Below, piece by piece: positions 1 to 12,265 of a stretch of DNA of 64,000 bases. The stretch's first letter is position 1; each line of letters opens with the position of its first letter. The DNA lies in the NCBI GenBank assembly GCA_021030915.1, contig JAGEMR010000008.1:487088-551087 (forward strand). Direction: 5' to 3'. Made by a program: the position numbers and the translations under genes. Origin of the DNA: Astrothelium macrocarpum. Its lineage: Eukaryota > Ascomycota > Dothideomycetes > Trypetheliales > Trypetheliaceae. Under the pieces are notes generated by a model. The model did not search any database and had not been told where the DNA came from. It worked only from the letters and a program-made list of their open reading frames with translations.

Positions 1-1792
1 CCTGGGAAGCTTCTGGCCTTTACCCCATTCGACCACCCTCTGGCTGCAACTGCTAGGGTTGGGCGCCAGGATTCCTCGCGCAAAATGTGACATGCCCTGC
101 CTTGCAGCAGCAGCCAGCTGTTCGTCCGTGCAGCCTCATCATAGTGTAAGCATCCACAAGACATAAAACTCGATAAAACGCTGCTCGGCGAAAACTTCGC
201 TGGCGACGAATGGTCCGCGAGCAGCAGCCTATGGGTGATGCCATCGCTGGAGATGCCTCAGTTAAGCTTTTCCGCCATGCTCTTTCTCTCGTCCCTTTGA
301 CTTTCTCCTGTTGAGATTTCGCCGATCCTAGCCTCCCCGAGTTTATTTCATTTCTTCCCGCTCGCTCCGGAAAATCAGCAAACGCACTCAACCCGCCAAC
401 TGGTGTCGAGTAGCTTGAGGCGATCAACCCTGGTGGCTGAGGGCGTTGGACTGCGCGGCAAGTCATAGAAACGGCGGCCTGGCGATTAGTGGTAGCGAAG
501 AAACTCTAGCCGGAAACCTTAACAATCTTTCTCCAACGGCATCACAAAGGCCACAGATCGATCAGAGACGCGGGGGAACGCTAGGCGATTATTTGCGCGC
601 GTGTGAAGGCCCTCAGCCCTGCTGATTCAAGACACTAGACTAGTCTGGCCGTATCTCTCCGAGCGATCAGTCCCCGTAGAGACTGAACCATACTCCTGCA
701 TTGCTTGCTTAGGCGTTTATGGGATCTGTGATTCTAGCCGCTCTGCAGCAAGGTAGCCCTGGGGTGCGGCAAATCAGCGCCCAGCATACACCGTTCCACG
801 CAGGGAAACCGAACCAACTCTTGTTCTTTGTACAGCCCGTTTTTCCCGGCCATCTATCTGGACTTCTACATCACTGCCTTACCGGATTGGTCTTTCTTGA
901 TGCTGAGCGTGCGCCCTCTTTGTTGTTATATCGTATCTTACTGAAGCTGCTGTTGCTGAGGTCAGATTTGAGCACATAGACCTGGACCAAAGTGTCGATG
1001 CCTCTGGCGAAAACGGCTTGACCAGCTCAGTTGTTTCGACTAGCAAAATCATATGATTGGGAATCCGACGGCATTGCTGTGGTCCAGACAACCCAATGAG
1101 TGCTGGTTGACGAATAAGTGACAATTCTTTAGACGTCGCTTGTCTGTCGATGACCAAAGAGCATCTCATCTATGGTCCATCTGCCTCTCTGTGGCAACCA
1201 GGTCACCATAGTGGATGCCTCGTGGAACGAAAGTGCGGTGCTGGAGTCCACAACTGGCTCCTTCCTCATTGCACCTACACGTACTTTACACATCAATCTC
1301 CTCTATGCGTCACCCATTCTATCAGGCTCACGCATGCTCATTCCCAACCATTTTACGGCGTGGTTAAGCTCGACACTATTTTTCTCGAGGATTCCCACCA
1401 GCACAGCTTTGCTTAGCGATATTTCACCAAGGTACTCATTTCGCCTTCCCCAAGGCCACAAGAACCACAATTTGAATCTTACTGTCGTGACCAAAGATTT
1501 TCAATAACATCTCTGGTCCCTCACAGTCAGACAACTCTGCTGTTATCAAATACCCATCACTTGGATACTCACAGCTGTATTACCACTCCTCCGATTCTGA
1601 TTGCCCACAGTCCAAACCTCGCATCGATCTCACGCATTTCTAAGACACATCGAAGTAGGGAATTCTAATGCTTGGTCGAATATTTGTGGAACAGCCGCGT
1701 ACCAAATATCCTCTGGACAGGTTAGCTGCACCACCACGGCAACGGCCTGCAATTTAGAGCTTTTATCCGGTTCGCAAGAATTTCAACTAATC
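1..1792. other. No gene recognised; upstream region of the velvet gene
   Basis: Only short open frames without family resemblance or splice-linked continuation are present on either strand, including a 137-codon minus-strand frame at 53-466 and overlapping plus-strand frames at 1150-1507. Composition is like the rest of the gene-bearing part. The stretch probably contains the promoter and a long 5-prime leader of the velvet gene, but I see no distinctive regulatory motif that I can defend. Confidence 0.5.
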
Positions 1793-3455
1793 ATGCGTAC
1801 CACTCGCAGCGGCGACTACGACCTCAAGATACGCCAACAGCCCAGAGAAGCACTCGTCACACAAGATGGCAAAGGCAAGGGTGAGTTTTCCAACTTTGAG
1901 GAGATTAACAGGAGCCAGACTGACGGTTTTAATCTTTATATTCAGCCCGAAAACCTGTTGACCCTCCTCCAATAATTCAAGTTTCTGTACGAGAGGATGT
2001 CGACCCGTCGCAGTAAGATGAATCATTCTGACAACTCCAAAACAAAAACATTCTAACAGCATCAGAACATTCCTACAAAGTCCATACCTCTTCATGTGTT
2101 GCAGTCTGTGGGTCAACGGGAACGGTCCAGATCACTCAGAGAATCAACGGCCAAGCGCAACACTTGCCGGATCCCTCGTCTCATCTCTCCATAGGCTTAA
2201 GGACATTGATAACAGAGGTGACAAAGACTTTACCGACTGATTGATACTCGAAATACTAAATCTGTGCTTTAGATGGCGGGTTTTTCGTTTTTGGTGACCT
2301 CTCAGTCAAGATTATTGGCGAACATCGGCTACACTTTAGCCTTTTTGAAATGCGAAAGTGAGCAAATCGGCACAAAAAATAGAAAATGTGTGTCAGACTG
2401 ACTGTTATCAGGGAGACGGCAGAGGTCGTTTACCTCACAAGCATCACTTCAGACTGGTTTACAGGTATTTGAAAATCAGCCTGATTTAGTTTCTTGAGCT
2501 CACACTTTCTGTCATTGCAGTTTCACAACACAAGGACTGGAAAGGACTCGATGAATCAACCGTTTTATCCAGAGCTTTCTCGGATCAGGGTGTGCGACTG
2601 AGGTTGCGCAAAGAACCACGGGGCCTCATGTATGTAAATCCTTTGAAGACGCCAATTAAATTGCATCTCTAACTCGCGAACAGGGCTGGCTCAAAACGAT
2701 CGCTCCACCAGTACGGCGCTTCATCCGCAAGTGATGTGCCAGCAACCACGGCCTCTCTCGCTCAACAGTCACCACTGGGTTACGGCTACAGTGGCTCAAC
2801 GGCTTCCCAATGGCCAGATATTTCAAACAAACGCCAAAGGCAAGACGACGTGGGAGGATACGACTTTACTAGGGATCCATATCGACAAGTCCCTAGCTAC
2901 GATAATCGAGGTACAATCTATCAAAACAGACAGGGGGCCATGTTTGGAGACGTGAGCCAAAGCAGGCAATCCTCTCAGGGGCCATACCCATATCCATCAC
3001 CACAAGGCTCAGACATTTCCTCATACTATCAGAGCCAATCCTATGCTACTCCACAGAGCAGAATGGGTATTCCTTTTCGTACGTCAGATATGATGGGGCA
3101 CATGACGTTGGACCAAACTGCCGGCTCACCAACGCCTGCCCAAGTTTCTTCGCATCGCTACCATGAAGCAAGTAGTGGATCCACACTGCCAATGGCGTCT
3201 TCCCCAATGTCTGGCCAAGTGTCTTCGCACCGTTACCACGAAACAGGAGTTGGAGTTACAATGCCAATGGCGTCTTCCCCCAAACATAACGTCAGGAATT
3301 GGAATGAGAATTATTCCAGCTCCCCAACATCCGGCCAGGTTTCTTCACACCGTTACCATGACACAGGCGGTGGAATTACACTACCAATGCCATCTTCCCC
3401 AAAGAATGACGCGAGGAATTGGAATGACAATTATTTTCGCCCTTCTGAGTGGTAG
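1793..3455 (+). CDS. vosA: Velvet-family transcription factor, VosA-like
   Basis: Velvet proteins are nuclear DNA-binding regulators of spore development, trehalose content and secondary metabolism. I reconstruct seven exons: 1793-1880, 1946-2012, 2060-2217, 2273-2357, 2412-2464, 2521-2629 and 2684-3455, giving 443 residues, close to the usual VosA length. The velvet domain occupies about residues 8-185. Visible landmarks are [10 protein letters not shown], then [28 protein letters not shown] followed by [22 protein letters not shown], and the closing [15 protein letters not shown]. The ending resembles VosA more than VeA or VelB. The tail has basic clusters (SKRS, NKRQRQ), likely nuclear signals, and three copies of a QVSSHRYH repeat near its end. 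The start is the first in-frame ATG; it lies just before the domain, so a further upstream exon cannot be excluded. It converges on the P450 gene with a 100-bp gap. Confidence 0.85.
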
Positions 3456-3555
3456 ACTATCGTCTAGTCCTCTTTCACATGGCAAAGTAATGTCATGTCT
3501 TGCATTCACATGCTCGTCAATATCATTTCAAAAACTAAGCTAGAGAAAACAGTTT

Positions 3556-5485
3556 CTACTTTGCTTGAGCAAAATCAAGCATGAGCTTCCTTGCTTTTGG
3601 CCTAGCCGTATACGTCAGTTCTTGCTCAATACCCGTATCATCAGCAATCGAAGTCGTAAAATTAGTATAGATAGTCGCAACAATAGCTTTCATCTCTGCC
3701 GCATCTTAAATTAGCATTCAACCCTACATGCAGCCCTAAACAGATGCACATGACAAACCCAAAAAAGAAAAAAAAACCTACGTAGCATAGCCAAATTACT
3801 CCCCACACACATCCTCCCGCCACTCCCAAACGCCCAAAACCACCGCTGCATCTCCTTCAGCTGCTCCTCACCCGCCTCCAGCCACCGCTCTGGCCTCCAC
3901 GCCTCGGCGTCTGGGAACACGGCCTCGTTGCGATGCAGACTGTACGCCTGCGCCGAGACACGCACGCCACCCGGGATGCCGGCATAGCCAGCGAGCACGC
4001 ACGGCTTCGCGGGCGTGATGCGCGGCTGCGGACCGGGGATCGCGGCGTGGCGGCGCAGCGTCTCGATGATGATGGCGTGCAGGAGGGGTAGCGCGTCGAT
4101 GGCCTTGGGGTTGAACCGTGGTGCGGTAGCCGGCGAGGGGCTAGAAGCTTGTGTGCCGTTGAGCAGCTCATCATCGCTGCGGATGATGGGGGGCTCTTCG
4201 AGGGTCAGCAGCTCGGCGCGGAGATTGTGTTGGAGGGCAGGCCGAGCCGAGAGCTCCCACAGCAGGTAGGTGAGGGTGATGCTGGACGTGTCGAAGCCCG
4301 CGGCAAAGTGGTCGAGCATTTCGGAGGCGATGGCGAAACGCTGGTCTGGCGTGAGGGCGGGCGGGGGAGAGTCGGTACCGGATTTGGGTTGGTCGGTCAG
4401 AGATAGCCGTAATTGGGCGTAGACGCTGGGGTGATCCCCCTTATTGAGTTCTCGTGTTGGGCCTTGACTAAATACCGCAGACGCGTCGTCACACATCTTT
4501 AAGCAGTGTGCTTCGATCTCGGCGTTGGACGCGCTAACAAATGGTGGCACTAGGTGTATCCCAATTCTTTCCAAAAAGTTGGTTATTTGTGGGATTTCCT
4601 GGCGAAAGAATTCAAAACTATGACGACCATGAAATAAACCCAGGAACTGCCTACTTGCGTTCTTGTCTTGCGTGAAGTCAGTCCCTGCGGAAAGACCAAA
4701 TTGATAGCAGGTTACAATGTCCGTGGTAATCGCTGACAGGAGCTCAAAGGCGTCAACAGGAGTTTGAGATGACACGGCATTGAGAAGGCGAGGGGGCATT
4801 CTTCGTAATAGAACCGTTTCTGTAATTTCCTCTAGGGCCGGAGACGCTTGTATATAAGATTTGGCGTATGTATTTGACATCATTCGTTTTCGTATTGAGT
4901 GGGGTTTACTCTCGACTGTAGCAAACATATTTGGGTATCTGGAACCATACTCAGGAAGGCCGGATTAAAATATCAAACACTTAATAATTATATACGAAAT
5001 CGAGGAGTGAACTGAATAAAGATCTCGTAGAAGAAATTCAACAAAGCCAGATACGTTTGGTTGGCTGAAATACAAATGCGAAAAGGTTCTCATAAGGAAT
5101 TTGACATCTTTTGACTACCACAAAATGAAAACTGAACAAGGCAGACCCACCCATAATTCTCAAAGATATTAGGATACCATTCGTGCTTGTCAAACCCTCC
5201 TGCGTAGATGGCACGAATACCTTGATCAATGCAGTTAACACTAAGTTCTGCAGGACCTAAACGAACAATAGGCCCGTATTTTTCATGGGCTTTGTGAATT
5301 GCTGTCAACTCGTCTCCACGATAGCGGGTCCATAAGATCCAGCTTGGCGAATATGGTGCTGTTGGATGTGCATTTGGTATCTTAGCGAGTGGAGAGAGAA
5401 GGCCTGGCACTAAGATATATCTGTAGATACAAACGCCGACGATAGCGAATAGAATAAGGGATGAGATCCCTAGGCCAAAGATCAT
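3556..5485 (-). CDS. Cytochrome P450 monooxygenase
   Basis: This is a haem-thiolate monooxygenase, anchored in the ER and served by NADPH-P450 reductase; the substrate is unknown. Exons on the minus strand are 5485-5151, 4938-3782 and 3695-3556, giving 543 residues, typical for fungal P450s. An N-terminal hydrophobic anchor (GISSLILFAIVGVCIY) is followed by a short proline-containing linker. The I-helix reads AGFDTSS, the K-helix ExxR is ETLR, the PERF-type motif is WRPERW, and the haem loop is FGSGGRMCVG with the cysteine ligand. The last intron falls right after the haem loop (SNLAML), and the terminal exon supplies the usual closing strands. The start is the first ATG; the frame remains open upstream only through a GTG. 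The first intron is 212 bp, longer than its neighbours. No other secondary-metabolism enzyme lies beside it, so its pathway is open. It diverges from the UPF0390 gene. Confidence 0.9.
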
Positions 5486-5701
5486 CTTGTTTGTGATACA
5501 CTCTTTCGAAGCGAAGGTTATGAACCCCACCCAACAGATAGCAATTGGTGATGATATAGATGTGATACCCCTAGCGTTCGGCTATGATCGGAATTGACTC
5601 CGATGTGTTGGCCCTACATCTTTAGTCGAACCATATATTGCCTAGTACTTCCCAATCGAAGCACTTTCAAATCTTCATTACCGTTGCATCGTATTTCAGA
5701 G
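5486..5701. promoter_or_regulatory. Shared promoter between P450 and UPF0390 genes
   Basis: The P450 and the small UPF0390 gene are transcribed away from each other across 216 bp, so both promoters must lie or overlap here. No specific element is claimed. Confidence 0.5.
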
Positions 5702-6096
5702 ATGCCTCAGGGTGCTGTAAAGCAGAAGGCTAAAACCGGTCCGAAGAAGTGAGCATCCGAGTCCCACTTACTACATCCGCTTCAATGCACTAATCTCGGG
5801 TCAAGCCCATCGGTTTTAGGGCCAAAACGTGGCGCAAAGGTTATTAAACCGAAGAAAGCTGCGCTTGCGAAGCAGAACAAGATCAAAAGGGTAAGGTCAT
5901 TGATGCAGGCGCGTTTAAAGCCCGAGTCTTGTTTTAGTATTGACGCCACAATCAGAAACATTCCGCTGGCCTCACAGCGCTGACAGAGCGGAATCTTGCC
6001 GGGAAGGCTGGTCACTTGGAAATGCTGGCCGGTGGCAAGAAGGAAAAGAATGCTAAGTCCAAGGGCGCGACGAACAAGCCATCAAAAAACCAGTGA
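5702..6096 (+). CDS. UPF0390 / DUF2462 small basic protein
   Basis: This gene encodes 90 residues in three exons (5702-5748, 5806-5890, 5956-6096) and is easily missed because no exon is long. It matches the eukaryotic UPF0390 family (the Leydig cell tumour 10 kDa protein homologue group). The protein starts MPQGAVKQK, carries the family core [16 protein letters not shown], then [19 protein letters not shown] and [10 protein letters not shown], and ends in a lysine-rich tail. Both introns (57 and 65 bp) are short with good donors, and splicing restores one continuous frame. The protein is strongly basic, so a nuclear or nucleolar location is plausible, but the biochemical role of the family is not established. 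It is read divergently from the P450 gene. Confidence 0.88.
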
Positions 6097-6895
6097 TCGA
6101 ATTCGCATGAAACGGTTTCAACTGCATCTCTTTGGCCAAAACTCTAAACATGTCGATTCCATTTCCGTGGTGGTCTGGTCATTTCCAGTTCCGGTGCCTT
6201 GTACATTTGTAAACGTTTCAAAACCTTCAATGTGGATTTGAGGTAGTCACCAAAGCCATTTGTTCGTCGAGGCAGCCACGGATGCAACCACAGTGAAAAT
6301 CGCATCGAAAACGTACGGTTGCAATCATAGTGAAAACCGCACAAAACGCCACTCTGGCAATCATGAGCAATGCGGACAACAATTGTATTATCGACCATCA
6401 GCACGCCGTCCAGGAGCAAACCAAGCACGATATTCTCATGGTAATGCCTCTGAGGTCACGGATGTTCGCCCTTGAAAGCGCACGGACGAATGGACTTCAG
6501 GGGCTCTGTACTGTCTTTTCCATCAAGTAGCCGTCTTTTCATGCTATTTTCTAAATGGAATTTGTCCGTCACGATTAGAATAGTAGGGACATTCAATAGG
6601 GAGCGATGGTAGCCTTGGGATTAATCTAGTATTGCCGTTGTATAGACATCTGCTGATCCGAATTCGAGCTTGATAGTTCTCATCTAATTCGGGAAACATG
6701 AGGTTTTGGTGTCTTTGTAGACAGACACGAAAACGACTTTTGGGATTTAACGGACGAATTGACGTGTCACAAATTCAGTCAAGCCCGAAAGGTTCGACAT
6801 GCTTATTGTTTAGCGCACAGCCATAGATTCCACCCTCACACAAGATAGACAATTTGTGCGATTGTATCTCACGGAACCAAGGTTAGGTATAGTCT
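6097..6895. other. Intergenic region with a 22-bp imperfect repeat pair
   Basis: This stretch lies between two convergent genes and has no credible coding frame. Within it, 6283-6304 and 6320-6341 are near copies (19 of 22 positions agree, all differences transitions), spaced 37 bp apart. I see nothing else. Confidence 0.5.
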
Positions 6896-8929
6896 TCACG
6901 TAGTCTGTGCTATCCTACCCACACCCAGCACACACCAATACTCTAATTCTCTTTGCTCCTTTCTTTCCTTCGCGCCTCCAGCTGCCTTTTCCCCCACAAC
7001 CGCGCCTTCACCCGGTCCAGCCTCGGTCTCATACTCAACACGAACGTACAGGGGTATCTCAAGAACATTGGCATCTTCGCCAGCAAAACGCACCTCGAAA
7101 TCATCTTCGTCATCCCTGGTCGACGCCAGAGGATTATCGTCTTTCCTCTGAGGTCGCGGCACGATGGAAATCGAGCTGTCCACTATCCCCGGAAGGACCT
7201 CTAAAACCACGCTCGTCCAATTCCTTCCCCTCTCCCATATCTTGCCCGCTTCGGCTTGCTTTTGGCCAGCTGGATTTCCTTCCAGAGCAGCAGCAGCGTC
7301 TCGAATATTCTTCTCCCTTGCGTCTTTGCCGCCGACATCCAGCGCTTCATCCCAGACATCTCCGCTGGCGCCAACGTCGAATTGCGGACAAAGAATCGTG
7401 ACTCGTGACCTGGACGCTGGCGCGTTTGGAGCTAGGGGAGGAGTGAGAGAGGGAGTTGCAAGCGTCACTTTGATGGGATCGAATAGAGGATTATGAAGTG
7501 TAAGGAGAAGGGAAAGTGGTTTCCCGGGAGGTATGGCATCCAAAGATGTTGAAGAGTCCAACAAGGATGCAGTGGCAGAAGTGTTTGGCGTGCCTCTGCT
7601 TGTGGTGGAAGTCGGGCGCGCAGCAGGCGTAAGCGGGTGCGTTGCAGGTGATATCAAAGTAGCAGGAGCTGCCAAGGGTCGTAACCGTATAGTAGGGACA
7701 TAGTTCAATGCTAAAAGTTTGATCTTGTACCTCGTACTGGCAACCTTCGGCTCCGGTCTGACCAGAATATGCCGACAATCTCGACAGCGTTTTGATCGCT
7801 TTGTGCGTAAAAGCGTTGCAACGGGCCTTAGATCAGAGACTAAAGATGCATTCATGTTGTCAGGATGCGCTATTTTCTGCTCGCGAGTTGTTGTCGCATT
7901 CCATCCCAACCGCGCCATGTCTTCTATCATCTTCATCTCATTGTTGTCTTCAGTCAATCTCATGCCTTCGGCTTCGCTTTGCGCCTCTCGCATCGGCGTG
8001 GGCCTATCCTTACCACGCTTCGGGCCTAAATTACTTCCGTACAAACTCATTATGCGAGAAAGAGTCCCCGGAGAGCCATATCCAAAGTCAGACAGCGCGC
8101 CATAGGCACCGCCGAAAGCAGAGCCACCAGCTGATTCCACCAACTGGTTTCGGTAGAAATGATTGAGATTTGCAAAGAGGTCCTGGTCGTCAGGTGGATG
8201 GGTCTCGGTCACAGCAGCTTTTGGTGTCTCTAGTTCTTCAAGATCGGAGACATTGCCTCGTGATACTTGACGGCGAAGCTTTAAATGTTCTCGCTCTCTG
8301 TCTTTTTGTGATTGCACTACGCGGCCACCATTCCTGATTCGCTGCAATTGATCGTATATCTCCTTGCCCTTTTCAAGTTGGATACCAATCTCCAAGGAAC
8401 TCCAGCTGCAATACGGACAATGTAGAAAATACGGTCCCGCTGCTTGGTGGCCCTTATCAAAGGCGTTATTCCCATCTTGTGCCTTGTCTGTTTCCTCATT
8501 TTGAGTGACAATGGACAAATTGGACGCACAAATGGGACAATTGAAGCAATTTCGCGTGCACCTACGAGGAAGGTAAGCCTACATCGTTCAAGGTGTGATG
8601 TCTCTCTGATGCGGCGCACATTACCTATTGCCATCGCTCTTCACCATGCTATTTGCATATTCAAATAGGCAGCTTGGGCAATACCAGGTCAATATTTCTT
8701 CTACCCAGCATCTTGGACAACGGATTTGATGACAGTCTTCGCAGTATAGCAGGTGTTCGGGCGGGTATAAAGCATAGTTAGCCCGTGGGGAGCGGGAATC
8801 AAAACTGGTTTCTTCATCATTCGCTTCTGTATTATCATCTTGGGCTGAGTGCACGCCTGAATTTGACGAGAACGTAGAGGTGTCGGTACACGGGCAGGTA
8901 AAGTAGGTATATGGAAACGGCAGGGCCAT
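6896..8929 (-). CDS. DCTN4: Dynactin subunit p62 (DCTN4 / ropy-2 family)
   Basis: Dynactin p62 sits on the pointed-end complex of dynactin, the cofactor of cytoplasmic dynein, and in filamentous fungi supports nuclear migration and hyphal growth. Two exons on the minus strand, 8929-8625 and 8561-6896, give 656 residues. The N-terminus MALPFPYTYF and the zinc-binding cysteine pairs are diagnostic: YCEDCHQIRCPRC, then YCPSCLFE, SMVKSDGNRCTRNCFNCPIC across the intron, and HCPYCSWSS. A later CRDCRHILVRPEPK and the closing EYWCVLGVGRI are also family features. The intron (63 bp) interrupts the second cysteine cluster. The middle is rich in charged and low-complexity sequence, as usual in fungal members. 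The start is 160 bp from that of the divergent NDUFAF5 gene. Confidence 0.92.
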
Positions 8930-9088
8930 GGCTTGGGGCCACGCGGAGAAATAGATTGGAGGCTGGAAGCGCGTCGTGGATAAAGGATCGCGTCGGTGAC
9001 CAAATGCCCGACGTCATTTACATTCTGGATTCACATATCTGACTCGCAGCTCTTTCGTCCACTTTGATATGAAGATGAAAGTTGAACA
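8930..9088. promoter_or_regulatory. Bidirectional promoter between DCTN4 and NDUFAF5 homologues
   Basis: Only 159 bp separate the two start codons of these divergently read housekeeping genes, so the promoters and 5-prime leaders are shared or overlapping. No specific site is asserted. Confidence 0.6.
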
Positions 9089-10220
9089 ATGACCATTGTT
9101 CTACGTGCTACCCTTAAAAGTCGGACTGCTCGAAGCCTCTTTTCCATCCAGCGCCGCTGTTATGCGGTGCAAGCACCTGGTGGTCCATTAGAAGTGTTCA
9201 ACGAAAAGCACAAATGGCTGCAGAGAGAACGAGCTGCTTCCAAGCCAGAGGCAAGCCGACAAGTCGATGCTCTGAGAGATGAAATTGCTGCTCGGTTGTG
9301 CGAGCGATTGCTTGTACGTTCTCAACTATCTACACATCTTTTCCCCATCTACATATTCATCCCTCTAGGATATCAAACGAGACTTTTCCAATGTCCTCGA
9401 TCTCGGTGCCGGGCCCTGTACGATTGCCCGTACGCTCACCCAACCAAATCCAGATCCCGACTCTGCGCAGCCAGTCACCGCACCAATCAGTACTCGAGTA
9501 TCCCACCTCACCTGCGCAGACACCTCACCGACGCTCCTCCACCGGGACGCTTCTCTTCCCTTTAACCATCTAATCAATCTCAGTCGAACTGTCATTCCCT
9601 CGCTCGAAACAACTCTCCCCTTCCAACCAAACTCTTTCAATGCCATCCTCTCATGCTTCTCACTGCACTGGGTCAATGATCTCGTCGGGCTCCTCAAGCA
9701 ATGCCACGACCTCCTACAACCTGATTGCCCCTTCATCGGCGCCATGCTCGGAGGTGATACGCTCTACGAGCTGCGTACCAGCCTGCAGCTGGCTGAGCTT
9801 TCAGTTCTCGGCGGCATGGGCACGCACCTGTCCCCGCTGGCCGACGTTCGAGATGTGGGCGGCGTGCTGGGTCGTGCAGGTTTCAAGCTGCTGACGGTCG
9901 ACATTGACGATCTCATCATTGAGTATCCGTCGATTTTTGCGTTGATGACGGATCTGCAGGCCATGGGCGAAAGCAATGCCGTTGCCATTCGGGAGCCGAG
10001 TGGGCTGAGAAGGGATGTCATGGCTGCTGCAGAGGCCATATATAGGCAATTACATGGTGATAGGGAAAGAGATGGTATTCCTGCAACGTTTAGGATAATC
10101 TATATGATTGGATGGAAGGAAGGAGAAGGCCAGCAGCAGCCATTGGAAAGGGGAAGTGGGATGGTCAGTATCAAAGAGGTGTTGGAGGGCAAGAAAGATT
10201 TTGGTAAAGAGAATAAATAA
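9089..10220 (+). CDS. NDUFAF5: Mitochondrial complex I assembly methyltransferase-like protein NDUFAF5
   Basis: NDUFAF5 is a matrix protein with a SAM-methyltransferase fold that hydroxylates an arginine of the complex I subunit NDUFS7 early in assembly. Two exons (9089-9313, 9369-10220; 55-bp intron) give 358 residues, close to the animal length. The first 25 residues are rich in Arg, Ser and Ala without acids, as expected of a mitochondrial presequence. Motif I reads VLDLGAGPCTIAR. The family block CFSLHWVNDLVGLL, then CPFIGAMLGGDTLYELR, and LADVRDVGGVLGRAGF with DLQAMGESNA near the end are all present. The C-terminus is low-complexity. It converges with the CCCH gene. Confidence 0.92.
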
Positions 10221-10445
10221 TTTCATTCTGGACGTCTAAATATGCTACAAGCGGCTACAATGGTGAGTGATTGATTTTGTTTGAAAGCAAATGTGAGCAA
10301 AGGGGTCAAATGATTATCAGAAAGATGACAACACGTAAACTCTTTGGTCTTTTCCGTCCTGATTCAACATGAAGCAAACATTCTGATCTCCTCACTTCCG
10401 CCTTGTCGCAACCTCTTCAGCGTAACAATCAACTAATGGCAACAT

Positions 10446-12265
10446 TTAGCGAATGATTTCGATGGTATCGTCCTCGAATACCCTCATGATTGGGCGCTGG
10501 AGTGGTGGGTCAGTACTTAACGGGTCAGAAACAGGAGCGGCAATGCACTACTCACCGTGTCCTTGTCGTGAATCTCAAAGAAATTACAGTTTTCACCATA
10601 CAAGCAACCGTTAGGCTGGTTTATAAACTGGCATTGATGACCCCATGGACAATCAAGCGTTTTACAAGTGTTCACGTATGTGCAGCACCTCTGGCGAATT
10701 TTCGCACGCAATGCCAACTGCTCTCTGGCCGAAAGTCTTTCGCCGTGCGTATAGGGACAGGATATGTTTTTGCAATGTCCAGACAGATGGTAATCGTTGC
10801 AGAACTTCCTCTCCCTTGCTTGTTCGTTGACACGCTCTTGTGCGGCTCTGTCGACTTTGGGCAGTGGGGTATCCAAACGCTGGTCCAAGGAATTGAGCAA
10901 GATGAACTTTCGCAGAGTAAACGGGTTGGACGAAATGTTGAAGTTCTTCTCCACTACGCCGTTCCGTCCAACTGTTGCCCAGGTAGTTCCATTGCTTGTA
11001 GATGCGGGAGGTGGCGGCGGAGGCGAAGACTCGCTACGTGAAGATGTCGGTGTGTCAGTGCGAGTTGGTGGTACGAAGGAGGGGACCATGGCAGAAGCCT
11101 GCCTAATTAAGGAATTCGCATTGGTTACGCCGGATAGTTTTTGAGGAAGATTTGTGCTTCGAAACACCGAATCAAATCGAACGATGGGAAAGCCTAGTTC
11201 CTGAAATCCAGGTTGGATTGTCGTACATCCGAGCAGGGTAATACGCTTCGTAGTGGTCAAGTCGCGCTTATATGGCTCAAGATTGGGCAGATAACCATTA
11301 TCGTGAGTTCCTCCGAAGAATATGTGTTTACATTGAAGATTTGAGATGAATAGACGGAAGCATTCTAACGAAGGTCAGCGAGTGTTTTAGGACATCTCCA
11401 AAAGGTGATTGGCGCATGCAACAAGTAATGTGAAAAGGAGTCCTCACCCTTAAGTTTATGGTCGGCCCTGCCAGCAAACAATGTCAGTTCCAAGTTATTT
11501 GAGATGAATATCGAAGGGGCTCAAACCTTTCTTTACCATAACCAACGTCAATGATACTAAATAATGGTTGATTTAAGCTGAAGGCACGACTAAAGGCATG
11601 TATCTCGCCAGGACTAGAGATGATGCCCGAAGCAGCAAGCTTCTTCCCTAAACCTTCAAGGTTTGTGTATATCTGAACCATGACTGACCATCCACCAGAC
11701 CCCTCAATATTGGCCTGGATATATTGCTTAATCTCCATCGAAAGCCGATGCGCAGCATCAGCGCCACCATCTTGTCCTGCTTTCAGCAGGGCATCTTGAA
11801 ACTTTGAGTAGTCAGCCTATTCGATAACAAAGTAAAGTTCGGCGAAGGAGAAGAGAGAGAGAGAGCTCACAATCGCTCCGTCACCGTCTATCAGGGCTAA
11901 TACAAATGCGTAGCTATCCTATGATTGGTCAGGTGGCGACAGCTTCGTTGACAGCAGAGCAATCACGTACACAGATTTGGCGTATAGCCGTTTGCTCACG
12001 CTGAGCGGCTGCGCATTGTTCCTGCAATCTACGTCGAGATTCGACTTCATTATCAAAGTCATTGCATTTTTCCCTGTATTTACGCTCAAGTAGCTTATAG
12101 TTTTCAAGAACGGCCTGAAAGCTCATGAGCAAGATGGTAAAATGGTAAATCACTGTAAATGGTACGTACCTCAATAAAGGTTTGACGTTGGGCATCATAA
12201 TGACGAAAGCCCTCTAAATGTGCCGCAATGTTTTGCTCGCCCATTTCGTCCATGGTGTTGGTCAT
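10446..12265 (-). CDS. CCCH zinc-finger protein with N-terminal coiled coil and conserved fungal domain
   Basis: Seven exons on the minus strand (12265-12170, 12114-11971, 11918-11871, 11816-11527, 11467-11448, 11364-10556, 10496-10446) give 485 residues. Residues about 30-80 form a heptad-like helix (NYKLLERKYREKCND). Next is a conserved fungal domain starting SYAFVLALIDGDGA and containing CKHIFFGGTHDNGYLPNLEPY; the acidic IDGDG strand recalls NYN/PIN-type folds, which I infer and cannot prove. After a Ser/Pro-rich linker come zinc-finger sequences: CNDYHLSGHC, CKNISC, CPYTH fits CX8CX4CX3H, followed by two less regular cysteine-rich units ending at FFEIH. Such proteins usually bind RNA. One exon is only 20 nt, and the 17-codon last exon gives the end VFEDDTIEIIR. 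All junctions keep frame. Confidence 0.85.

Noticed and set aside
53..466. 137-codon minus-strand frame at the window start
   Set aside because: No family resemblance, no splice continuation, and a composition that does not look like a folded protein.
3556..5485. Secondary-metabolite cluster around the P450 and velvet gene
   Set aside because: No polyketide synthase, peptide synthetase, terpene synthase or transporter lies nearby; the other neighbours are housekeeping genes.
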